NCBI GenBank assembly: GCA_043768625.1
Contig: JAYVKG010000223.1
Span: 1-5,047, forward strand
Length of the DNA stretch: 5,047 bases
Reading direction: 5' to 3'
Source: UKL13-2 sp043768625
GTDB lineage: Bacteria > Pseudomonadota > Gammaproteobacteria > Burkholderiales > Usitatibacteraceae
Shown: positions 1 to 5,047 of the stretch, piece by piece
Position numbering within the stretch: position 1 is the stretch's first letter
How the letters are laid out: each line of letters starts with the position of its first letter
The notes under the pieces: model-generated
What the model saw: only the letters and a program-made list of their open reading frames with translations
Told to the model about the DNA's origin: nothing
Database searches by the model: none
Position numbers and translations under genes: made by a program

Positions 1-77
1 CGCTAGGTTATAAGTCGCCGACCCGGTTCTTGAAGGATTGGCTGGCGGCTCACCGGATGGAAAAAAAAGTAGCATGA
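1..77 (+). CDS. C-terminal tail of a probable IS transposase (DDE/integrase core), cut by the window edge
   Basis: From base 3 this frame is open and encodes 24 residues, starting LGYKSPTRFLKDWL and ending EKKVA, before TGA at 75-77. The 'LGYxSP' opening resembles the extreme C-terminus of IS3-type OrfB and related integrase-core transposases, where a 'RPHSALGYxSPxxF' motif follows the last catalytic Glu and leaves a few dozen residues. The catalytic residues would lie left of the window, so function cannot be confirmed. No terminal inverted repeat could be identified after the stop, although one would be expected within roughly 100 bases. The assignment rests on one short motif and could be wrong. 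It fits the damaged state of the genes immediately to the right. Confidence 0.45.
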   Translation, partial: LGYKSPTRFLKDWLAAHRMEKKVA

Positions 78-87
78 ACAACGCCCG

Positions 88-744
88 TTGGAAGACGAAG
101 AACCGAGGGAAGCTCACTACGCAAATCCCACCTTCAATGGCTCCCCTACTCAGCAACTGTTATTCTCGTGCCCGCCAATTGCATACGATTTCGGTGAGAG
201 CGCACTGGATCCTGAAAAATATTCGTGGTCAGTGACTTGCTTCTCGCCGCAAGGGACGCAAACAACCGTTGTTGCCAATGTCTACATCAAACGATCTGTG
301 AAACCGTATTGGGTTGCAAGCACCACGAGCACTGGTGTGAATTCGCAAAACCCACTCGTCTGGCAAACAATCAGCAACGGTGGCTTGGTTACGTGGTCGG
401 CTTCGGCAAACGCACCGTTCGATCAATACAACACCAGCACTGGCGCGGCCTATTGTAATATCCAGTCGTCAGGATTTAACGGAAACCACACTGCGGACCC
501 TGATAATCCGGCTTTCTATAACGGCGGCAGCGGTCAGCTTCCAGCTTTTTCTCAGAACCTTTTATGGGACAGTGGTAACTACTTTCCAACTTACTATCAA
601 CATGCAACGTTTTATTTTGGCTACCCAAATCCATACGACGGTTACAAGTGGCTGTCGACTTGTTGGAATACGGATGGTGATATGCAAAAAACAGTGATGT
701 ATGGAAAACCACAGCCAACGTCGACAACTAAACATGTCCTGTGA
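88..744 (+). CDS. Unrecognised ORF, probably the 5'-truncated remnant of a secreted-protein gene
   Basis: I do not recognise a family. The frame opens after TAG at 70-72 and its first possible start is TTG at 88, without a ribosome binding site. The 218 residues carry no signal peptide, yet the composition looks extracytoplasmic: four cysteines (residues 28, 51, 123, 192), many Asn/Ser/Thr/Gly/Tyr/Trp residues, alternating beta-prone segments (for example VVANVYIKRSVKPYW at 61-75) and no membrane segment. The first 11 or so residues are charged (MEDEEPREAH) and unlike the rest, as if read from foreign sequence; the body seems to begin near ANPTFNGSP (12-20). I infer that the original start and signal peptide were lost when the element ending just upstream inserted or recombined. 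G+C is low here (75 of 180 bases at 541-720, against 41 of 60 at 3841-3900), hinting at a different origin. Whether it is expressed is unknown. Confidence 0.5.
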   Translation: MEDEEPREAHYANPTFNGSPTQQLLFSCPPIAYDFGESALDPEKYSWSVTCFSPQGTQTTVVANVYIKRSVKPYWVASTTSTGVNSQNPLVWQTISNGGLVTWSASANAPFDQYNTSTGAAYCNIQSSGFNGNHTADPDNPAFYNGGSGQLPAFSQNLLWDSGNYFPTYYQHATFYFGYPNPYDGYKWLSTCWNTDGDMQKTVMYGKPQPTSTTKHVL

Positions 745-850
745 AAAGAGACTGCAATCAAAGATGTGCGGGTGGCGCTGAATCTTGTGCGAGGTATGCA
801 TCGGACAACACGCTGCGCGCGCACCGTCTACCTATAGCAAGGAAACGGTC
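745..850 (+). other. Intergenic stretch upstream of the SGWG-domain gene
   Basis: These 106 bases separate the 88-744 ORF from the next ATG. They hold a GC-alternating tract (GCGCGCGC around 816-822) and the ribosome binding site listed separately. No convincing -35/-10 pair and no U-tailed hairpin is visible. The downstream frame is open back to a TTG at 785, but that region does not encode anything signal-peptide-like. Confidence 0.4.
839..845 (+). promoter_or_regulatory. Ribosome binding site that fixes the start at 851
   Basis: AAGGAAA lies 5 bases before ATG at 851-853. The following residues form a lysine-led signal peptide (MKKSILIFVATLLA). This supports 851 over the in-frame TTG at 785, which has no such site. 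Confidence 0.7.
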
Positions 851-1495
851 ATGAAAAAATCGATACTAATTTTCGTCGCCACGTTATTGGCCGACCCTTA
901 CGCGGGCACGGCGCTTGCGCAATTTTTGCCATTCGACTACAAGCTGCTGCCAGCAAATCCCACATCAGCAGACAGTCTCAAGGTCAGCATTCTGAATACC
1001 ACTTGCGGGGGCACCATCCCTTATGTCGGGAACCCATACACGTCAAACATGTCACAAAACCAGCTTACGGTCACGATGGGTCCGCATGTGCCCCCGCGAC
1101 TCGGCCAACTCTGCCCCAGTTCGTTTGCACAACCCCGAGAAGAATTCGATTTAGGCAGACTACCACCAGGAAACTACACACTCACATTGTTTCGACCGCC
1201 AACGCCGGATAATCTGGGTGGAACTCAAATTGACAATGTCCCCTTCACCGTCACCGACGCTCGCGCCACAAAAGTTGCGCCGTACGTACGCCTCGACTAT
1301 TCCGGCCACTGGTGGGATCCGAATGATTCCGGCTGGGGCTTGTTCATCTGGCACGATGCACGGGATGCCGTGTTGGCGGCATGGTTCACCTACACGCCGG
1401 ATGGCAAACCGATGTGGTACGTGTTTCAGCCTGTATTCAACACCAGCTCGGCGACGCAGACCGTTGATCTATGCCAGACGAGTCGTGCGACCTGA
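851..1495 (+). CDS. Secreted protein with an SGWG-type tryptophan-rich domain, probably 3'-truncated
   Basis: The 214-residue product begins with a Sec signal peptide (MKKSILIFVATLLADPYAGTALA, likely cut before Gln24), so it is exported. Residues about 26-137 look like a beta-sandwich domain with Cys52 and Cys88, ending in 'GRLPPGNYTLTLF' (102-114). This is followed by the tryptophan-rich block YSGHWWDPNDSGWGLFIWH (150-168) and AAWFTYTPDGKPMWYVFQP (176-194). That pattern ('SGxWWxPxxSGWG ... TYxxDGKPxWYV') recurs in secreted proteins of beta- and gammaproteobacteria that I know only as uncharacterised; no biochemical role can be given. In such proteins the sequence normally continues after the WYV block. 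Here it ends 20 residues later at TGA 1493-1495, exactly where a glutathione S-transferase fragment begins in another frame. I infer loss of the 3' end by a deletion or recombination near 1450-1490. Confidence 0.72.
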   Translation: MKKSILIFVATLLADPYAGTALAQFLPFDYKLLPANPTSADSLKVSILNTTCGGTIPYVGNPYTSNMSQNQLTVTMGPHVPPRLGQLCPSSFAQPREEFDLGRLPPGNYTLTLFRPPTPDNLGGTQIDNVPFTVTDARATKVAPYVRLDYSGHWWDPNDSGWGLFIWHDARDAVLAAWFTYTPDGKPMWYVFQPVFNTSSATQTVDLCQTSRAT

Positions 1496-1787
1496 ACGCT
1501 ACGCCAACGATAGCGCAGCCAAAGAGAACATCAAAGCAAGCTGTCGCGAAACTCTGCTGGGCTACTTCGCCGACATTGAAAAACTGCTCACCGGAAAGAC
1601 TTTTGCGATGGGCGGCCAATACACAGTTTGCGACCCTTACGTGCTGGTGTTCTATCGCTGGGGTTATCGCGTCGGTCTCGATATGAAAACCGCTTACCCG
1701 CACTGGACCAAACACGCGATGCGTGTTGCTTCGCGCCCAACAGTAAAGCGCGTGTTCGAGGACGAAGGTATCGAAATAGATCGCTAA
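1476..1787 (+). pseudogene. Glutathione S-transferase 3' fragment (C-terminal domain only)
   Basis: Read in the frame ending at TAA 1785-1787, about 103 residues match the all-helical C-terminal domain of bacterial glutathione S-transferases. The order is RPERYANDSAAKENIKA, then GYFADIEKLLTGKTFAMGG, then QYTVCDPYVLVFYRWGYRVG, then YPHWTKHAMRVASRPTVKRV and EDEGIEI. The 'GGQYTVxDPYxLVFYRWG' segment with its N-capping Asp, and the terminal 'RPxVxRxxEDEGI', are typical. A full enzyme is about 200-230 residues and has an N-terminal thioredoxin-like domain that binds glutathione; that domain is absent. The upstream sequence belongs to the SGWG-domain gene in a different frame. The frame is open back to 1218, but only as a shadow. 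No ribosome binding site precedes any start (the nearest candidate is GTG at 1485). This is a broken gene and unlikely to give an active enzyme. Confidence 0.8.
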
Positions 1788-1888
1788 GGGCGAGGGTAGT
1801 ACCGCGCAAAATTTGCTGCCTGATAAGCGGTCGCATCGAACCTCGCATACGGGGAAAATCCACGCACACCTTCCTTGGAGTGCAAAAA
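1788..1888 (+). other. Intergenic region upstream of the DUF1203 gene
   Basis: These 101 bases lie between the GST fragment stop and the DUF1203 start. I see no confident promoter consensus, no hairpin with a T-tract and no repeat, apart from the TTGGAG-type ribosome binding site at 1875-1880. Any promoter for DUF1203 should lie here or inside the dead GST fragment. Confidence 0.4.
1875..1880 (+). promoter_or_regulatory. Ribosome binding site of the DUF1203 gene
   Basis: TTGGAG lies 8 bases before ATG at 1889. The frame is open back to 1628, but this site and the family-typical N-terminus (MDFRITGL) mark 1889 as the start. Confidence 0.65.
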
Positions 1889-2365
1889 ATGGATTTTCGA
1901 ATTACGGGTCTTTCGCCTGAATTGTTCAAGCCCTTGTTTGTTTTGGAGGATGCCACTTTGGCCGGTCTGGGCGCGCGGCGCGTCATCGCCGACGACGCGA
2001 CAGGTTTCCCCTGTCGGGTCAGCCTTGCTCATGCAGACCCTGGCGAAGAGCTTATCCTGATCTCCTTCGAACACCAAGGCGCGCATTCACCCTATCGCGC
2101 GGCCGGCCCGATATACGTTCGCAAAGTCGCGGCCATGGCATTTGACGCAGTTAATGTGGTCCCAGAACCGCTGCGCACCAGGTTACTGTCGGTGCGCGCC
2201 TATGACGCGCAGGACCTCATGGTTGAAGCTGAGGTTGTCGACGGCAAAGTCATTGAGCCGCTTATGTCAGCGTTTTTTCAGCGCGAAGATGTCGCGTACC
2301 TGCATGTGCATTACGCGCGCCGAGGTTGTTACGCGTGCAGGATTGACCGAGTGCCTAAAAAATAA
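1889..2365 (+). CDS. DUF1203 domain-containing protein
   Basis: The 158-residue product is close to full length for the DUF1203 family and its sequence runs through the family pattern from end to end. The N-terminus is MDFRITGLSPELFKPLF, followed by LAGLGARRVIADDATGFPCRVSL (24-46, with the conserved GFPCR), ADPGEELILISFEHQ (49-63), SPYRAAGPIYVR (67-78), VPEPLRTRLLSVRAYD (91-106) and the C-terminal signature VAYLHVHYARRGCYACRIDR (135-154). There is no signal peptide or membrane helix, so it is probably cytoplasmic. The family has no established function that I can name. His139, His141 and the cysteines at 42, 147 and 150 are the residues most likely to matter, but that is a guess. The gene appears monocistronic. 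It follows a dead GST fragment and faces the convergent MFS gene across a hairpin, and it looks intact, unlike the genes to its left. Confidence 0.88.
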   Translation: MDFRITGLSPELFKPLFVLEDATLAGLGARRVIADDATGFPCRVSLAHADPGEELILISFEHQGAHSPYRAAGPIYVRKVAAMAFDAVNVVPEPLRTRLLSVRAYDAQDLMVEAEVVDGKVIEPLMSAFFQREDVAYLHVHYARRGCYACRIDRVPKK

Positions 2366-2428
2366 AAACACTAGCACTGGCGGGCATTTTCAGACATTTA
2401 TCTGCCAGGAGCCGCGCCAGTGCTAGTG
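2357..2428 (-). terminator. Intrinsic terminator of the SnoaL-MFS operon; perfect 14-bp inverted repeat
   Basis: CACTAGCACTGGCG (2369-2382) is the exact reverse complement of CGCCAGTGCTAGTG (2415-2428), separated by 32 bases. Inside the loop GGCA (2383-2386) and TGCC (2403-2406) can pair further. On the minus strand the stem is followed by a T-rich tract (complement of 2357-2368, A-rich on plus), the form of an intrinsic terminator for the MFS gene that ends at 2446. On the plus strand the stem is not followed by T's, so termination of the DUF1203 transcript would be weaker or would depend on the stem alone. The loop is longer than usual, so a role as a mobile-element remnant cannot be excluded. 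Confidence 0.7.
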
Positions 2429-2445
2429 CCATGATAACCCGGCGG

Positions 2446-3681
2446 CTAATGAACCTGCTTCGTCTCTGTCCCGAGCGTTTCCGGCAAGGTCCACCAGACA
2501 AATGCGCCGAACAGGAACGTCAAACTGCCGATATACATGATGGTGTGCAGCCCGTACCGCTGCGCAATCGTCCCGGCCAGCAGCGCACCGAATAACGATA
2601 CAACCCGACCCCAGTTGAAAATTGACGCGGCCGTTGCGCGCAAATGCTCCGGGTAAAGCTCAGCAAAATACGGACCCCAGCAGCATATCGACACCAACGA
2701 GGCGCCGTACACGAACCCCACGCCTCCCAGCATCCACGGACTCTGCGGCACGTTTAAGTAAACCACAATGAAGATCGCCGCGAGGAAAAAGCCCCACGCG
2801 TTGAAGCGGCGTCCGAACCGATCCGCTGCCAACCCCCACACGATTGCGCCGACCATCGAACCCACATGCATTGCCGTGAGCAGTTTGCCCACCAAATCAG
2901 GGCCAAAGCCCAGCTCCTCTTTGAGATAGGTGGTGATCCACCCATTGAAGGCCTGAAACGCAAAAAAATTCAGTCCGCACAGCAACACCAGCCGCAGCGT
3001 AATTTTCCAATAGCCTTGTGTAAACAGCTCAACAATGGCGAGTTTTTTTGACGCGCCCGCATGGGTGCGTTTGCCACCCCACGGAATGAGAACGCGATCA
3101 TCCGGCACCACAAGATAGACCACTGCTGCCGCGATAATCGCACCGACGCCGCCGAGCACCATCACCAACTGCCACTGGTCGGCGTAGTTGCGTCCGAACC
3201 AGGACAGTGCTGCGTCACCGCCGTTGTAGACCAATTGGACAAGCCCACCCAGCAAGCCGCGAAACGATTGCGAGAACAGGCCAACGTACAGGCTCACTGC
3301 GCAACCGAACACACCACCAAGAAAAAATCCCATCACGAAACGCTGCGCCAGCGCACTGTAAAAGCTACTCACGCCGATTGACGCAATCGACGCAACACCG
3401 AATGCCGCCGCGATCAACGCAAAAGTATTGCGCCGACTGTAACGATCTGCGAATTGTGGAATGATGAGCGCGCCGATAAGCGCGCCGAGCGCTTGCAGGG
3501 TATAGAAAGCCGCCACCTGTTCTTTGCTGAGGCCGAGCGACTCTGCCATGTAGGGCCTGAGAAAATTTTCCGTATTCCAGCAAAAAGCGTAGAACACATA
3601 CACGCCCATGAGGGCCGCGAACATCAGCCAGCGGCGGGTCTCGGAAAGGTCCTCGGCGCGCACCGGTGCGGTGGTGCTCAT
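2446..3681 (-). CDS. Major facilitator superfamily (MFS) transporter
   Basis: The 411-residue protein has the length and pattern of a 12-helix MFS permease of the inner membrane. Helices include about 17-36, 57-76, 86-106, 112-134, 170-192, 228-247, 264-284, 295-312, 316-336, 353-372 and 379-398. The loop 2-3 motif A appears as GALIIPQFADRYSRR (70-84), and its repeat in the second half as GLAADRFGRR (283-292). AELYPEHLRATA (340-351) and the terminal WTLPETLG (397-404) are the 'ELYPxxLRAT' and 'PETxG' features of the sugar- and aromatic-acid-type branches. It probably imports a small organic solute by proton symport; the substrate cannot be read. Its ATG (3679-3681) overlaps the stop of the tandem SnoaL gene by four bases (ATGA) and only a weak AGG precedes it, so translation is probably coupled. 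Transcription probably ends at the hairpin at 2369-2428. Confidence 0.92.
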   Translation of the reverse strand: MSTTAPVRAEDLSETRRWLMFAALMGVYVFYAFCWNTENFLRPYMAESLGLSKEQVAAFYTLQALGALIGALIIPQFADRYSRRNTFALIAAAFGVASIASIGVSSFYSALAQRFVMGFFLGGVFGCAVSLYVGLFSQSFRGLLGGLVQLVYNGGDAALSWFGRNYADQWQLVMVLGGVGAIIAAAVVYLVVPDDRVLIPWGGKRTHAGASKKLAIVELFTQGYWKITLRLVLLCGLNFFAFQAFNGWITTYLKEELGFGPDLVGKLLTAMHVGSMVGAIVWGLAADRFGRRFNAWGFFLAAIFIVVYLNVPQSPWMLGGVGFVYGASLVSICCWGPYFAELYPEHLRATAASIFNWGRVVSLFGALLAGTIAQRYGLHTIMYIGSLTFLFGAFVWWTLPETLGTETKQVH

Positions 3682-4661
3682 CCTATTTTTGCCAACACGT
3701 CAAAGTCCATTTGTAGCAATAAGTCGAGCTGGTCGATAAAAACCCAGTTCTCGCGCAATAGATCGCCCTCGCGCCGCCAGAAATCCATCACCCGCATGCT
3801 GATGCGGCGTCCGGTCGGCGGCACGCCGAGCCATGGCCCCAAATGCGTTGCGCGCACCGATGGCCAGCCGGTCGAGCCGACGTATGCGCCGTCGCCGATG
3901 CGCGCCTTGTGGTCGCCGCCAACGCGATCAGGGAACGCCGTGAGGAACGCGCGCTGGTGCACGTCTTCAAAGCCTTTCAGTCTGCGGCTCGAGCCGATAC
4001 CTGCTGGTCCGTACCACATCATCTGTGGATGCCAGAACCGTGTCATGCCCATGCTCGGCAACGTGCGACCATCGTAGGACATCAGGCCCGCAATCATGGC
4101 TTCGACGAGCGCCAGGCTGGTGTTGCTCTCTCTTGCGTCGTCACCCGTGAAAACCACACCATCTTTCGAGGCCGGACCCGGCGCCCTGTCTATGATGCCG
4201 GGACTTTTAGGCAGCTCGGCGGGCCACCGTCCGGCCTGACGAATCACATCGAGGATGTCGAGAATCAGATAGACCTCACAAACCTTGCCTTGTTCCAGTC
4301 GGCTGAATTCTCCGAAATGAACATTGAGCACACCACCCGTTGCGGGGATACCCAGCCAATCGTTGGCGAACGTCCCGGTGTAATAGCCTGTCGTGCCCAC
4401 CCAAGAGCCATCCTTGAATGTGCCGGCAATGAGGATGTCGTCGCGCCGCTCGACATCGGGAAGCGCTGCGAGGAAGGGCTCCCAGAACGCCTTCACGACT
4501 GCCCTCGAACCCCGATGGTCGTTGATCGGGTGCGGTCCGTGCCATTGGACATCTGTGTGATAAAGATCGCTTAACGCGTTTGGCCACAGTTCCACGGGGC
4601 GCTGCGCAATTGACGATAACGCAGCGACATAGCCAAGTTTCTGGGATTGCAGGGAACTCAT
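3678..4661 (-). CDS. Tandem SnoaL-like / NTF2-fold protein (two domains)
   Basis: The 327-residue product is an internal duplication of the SnoaL-like (polyketide cyclase/ester cyclase, NTF2-fold) domain. Domain 1 spans about 33-145 and domain 2 about 208-318, joined by a linker with little similarity to either. The halves align: LYHTDVQWHGP (33-43) with FWHPQMMWYGP (209-219); FLAALPD (63-69) with FLTAFPD (239-245); WVGTTGYYTGTFANDWLGIPATG (87-109) with YVGSTG...GPWLGVPPTG (260-284); and VYLILDILDVIRQ (130-142) with NWVFIDQLDLLLQ (305-317). There is no signal peptide, so it is probably cytoplasmic. Family members form cone-shaped pockets and act as cyclases, isomerases or dehydratases, or merely bind ligands; the reaction here is unknown. 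The start at 4661 has only a weak GCGGA 10-14 bases upstream. It is the first gene of a two-gene unit with the MFS transporter (stop/start overlap) and lies downstream of a TonB-dependent receptor gene, suggesting action on an imported compound. Confidence 0.85.
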   Translation of the reverse strand: MSSLQSQKLGYVAALSSIAQRPVELWPNALSDLYHTDVQWHGPHPINDHRGSRAVVKAFWEPFLAALPDVERRDDILIAGTFKDGSWVGTTGYYTGTFANDWLGIPATGGVLNVHFGEFSRLEQGKVCEVYLILDILDVIRQAGRWPAELPKSPGIIDRAPGPASKDGVVFTGDDARESNTSLALVEAMIAGLMSYDGRTLPSMGMTRFWHPQMMWYGPAGIGSSRRLKGFEDVHQRAFLTAFPDRVGGDHKARIGDGAYVGSTGWPSVRATHLGPWLGVPPTGRRISMRVMDFWRREGDLLRENWVFIDQLDLLLQMDFDVLAKIG

Positions 4662-4765
4662 AATATTAGTATCCGCCGATTTTTCAGAACCAGAAAAAGC
4701 GAAGGCCGTCGCTCACAACCAAGAGGGACGGCCTGTCGCGGCGCAACAGTCAGGAGGTCAGAACG
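4662..4765 (-). other. Intergenic region between the TonB-dependent receptor and the tandem SnoaL gene
   Basis: These 104 bases hold the receptor's terminator (4696-4734) and, between it and the SnoaL ATG, about 40 AT-rich bases that would have to carry the operon's own promoter. TACTAAT (minus strand, complement of 4665-4671) is a possible but weak -10 element, without a good -35. No operator-like palindrome is evident. Confidence 0.4.
4692..4734 (-). terminator. Intrinsic terminator of the TonB-dependent receptor gene
   Basis: AGGCCGTC (4703-4710) pairs perfectly with GACGGCCT (4727-4734) around a 16-base loop. On the minus strand the stem is followed by TCGCTTTTTC (complement of 4693-4702), the T-tract expected of an intrinsic terminator. 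It lies 31 bases after the receptor's stop codon and upstream of the SnoaL-MFS pair, so the receptor is probably a separate transcript or only partly reads through. Confidence 0.68.
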
Positions 4766-4772
4766 TCAGAAC
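4757..4772. repeat. Tandem 8-bp repeat at the receptor's stop codon
   Basis: GTCAGAAC occurs twice back to back (4757-4764 and 4765-4772); the second copy covers the receptor's stop codon. It is short and may be chance or a small slippage duplication. Confidence 0.5.
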
Positions 4773-5047
4773 GTTTTGTAGGTAAGTCTGAATCCCCACG
4801 TGCGTGGCGGTGCCGCGCTCAACTGCAAAGCGCCCCCGCCGCCCCACACGAAACGATTGATGGTCTGCTTGTCGGTCGCGTTGTCAACAAACAACAACGC
4901 GCTCCAGACCCGGTTGATCTCCCAGTTGAGCTTGAGGTCGACCTTCGAATAGGCATTCTGCTTCTCGATCTCCGCATTGGTGGGCTGCCCAAAGTATCCG
5001 CTGGAAAAGGTCACGACGGCGAGCGGCGTCAGACGGCCGCCGTTAGG
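4766..5047 (-). CDS. TonB-dependent outer-membrane receptor, C-terminal end (cut by the window edge)
   Basis: The frame is open to the right edge and gives the last 93 residues, PNGGRLTPLAVVTFSSGYFG ... LTYKTF, ending at TGA 4766-4768. The GTG at 5012-5014 is not a real start; the gene continues beyond 5047. The segment has the last beta-barrel strands of a TonB-dependent receptor: AYSKVDLKLNWEIN followed by 'RVWSALLFVDNATDKQTIN' (family form: 'W..alfv.Nl.D'), then a loop of glycines, then 'APPRTWGFRLTYKTF' (family form: 'pPRtyGv.l.ykF') with the terminal Phe used for outer-membrane assembly. Such receptors import substrates energised by TonB-ExbB-ExbD. The plug domain lies outside the window, so the ligand cannot be inferred. 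The same-strand permease and SnoaL genes downstream suggest the receptor handles organic substrates (inference). Confidence 0.85.
   Translation of the reverse strand, partial: PNGGRLTPLAVVTFSSGYFGQPTNAEIEKQNAYSKVDLKLNWEINRVWSALLFVDNATDKQTINRFVWGGGGALQLSAAPPRTWGFRLTYKTF

Noticed and set aside
74..235. Small ORF from ATG at 74, overlapping the transposase stop as ATGA
   Set aside because: The overlap looks like coupling, but the peptide (MNNARWKTKNRG...) has no recognisable feature and ends inside the longer frame of 88-744; probably chance.
813..825. GCGCGC-rich palindromic tract upstream of 851
   Set aside because: It is too short and too simple to call an operator or terminator; there is no T-tract and no matching second site.
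785..850. TTG start at 785 for the SGWG-domain gene
   Set aside because: It would put 22 residues ahead of a well-formed signal peptide, and the AAGGAAA site serves ATG 851.
1218..1475. Open frame running upstream of the GST fragment, as if the GST ORF began at 1218
   Set aside because: Over this stretch the SGWG-domain protein in the other frame carries clear family motifs. The overlapping frame is arginine- and cysteine-rich shadow sequence with no GST thioredoxin-like domain.
1470..1500. Programmed frameshift making an SGWG-GST fusion protein
   Set aside because: There is no slippery heptamer at the junction, the two domains are unrelated, and the GST part lacks its N-terminal domain. 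A rearrangement explains it better.
1628..1888. Longer DUF1203 product starting at 1628
   Set aside because: The family sequence begins at MDFRITGL (1889), which has its own TTGGAG site. The upstream part overlaps the GST fragment in another frame and is arginine-rich shadow.
3454..4574. Long plus-strand open frames opposite the MFS and SnoaL genes (for example 3454-4077 and 3843-4574)
   Set aside because: They are antisense shadows of well-supported GC-rich genes and contain no recognisable domains.

Overview
The window looks like a Gram-negative, proteobacterial chromosome segment. The signs are a TonB-dependent outer-membrane receptor, a DUF1203 protein, Sec-type signal peptides and moderately high GC. 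Beta- or gammaproteobacteria (Burkholderiales-, Xanthomonadales- or Steroidobacter-like) would fit best, but that placement is an inference from gene content and not a demonstrated match.

Left part (1-1790, plus strand) is a mosaic of broken genes. It opens with what is probably the last 24 codons of an IS-type DDE transposase (ends at 77). An unrecognised cysteine-containing ORF (88-744) follows; it has no proper start or signal peptide and is probably the 3' remnant of a secreted-protein gene. Next comes a signal-peptide protein (851-1495) with an 'SGHWWDPNDSGWG' domain that stops abruptly. It is joined, in another frame, to the 3' half of a glutathione S-transferase gene (about 1476-1787). 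The order (transposase tail, headless gene, tailless gene, headless GST) points to insertion/deletion history at this locus or, less interestingly, to an assembly chimera.

Middle (1889-2428) holds an intact DUF1203 gene with a good ribosome binding site. It ends at a perfect 14-bp inverted repeat that lies between convergent genes and has a T-tract on the minus-strand side.

Right part (2446-5047, minus strand) holds an ordered set read right to left. First is the C-terminal end of a TonB-dependent receptor (cut by the window edge), then an intrinsic terminator. Next is a 327-aa protein made of two SnoaL/NTF2-like domains, then a 411-aa MFS transporter whose ATG overlaps the preceding stop (ATGA). 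This reads as an uptake-and-processing module: outer-membrane receptor, inner-membrane permease and a cytoplasmic small-molecule enzyme. The substrate cannot be read from the sequence.

I see no tRNA, rRNA, CRISPR array, riboswitch or phage structure. The only candidates for something undescribed are the tandem SnoaL protein coupled to the MFS gene and the unrecognised 88-744 ORF. Neither is strong evidence of a new system.
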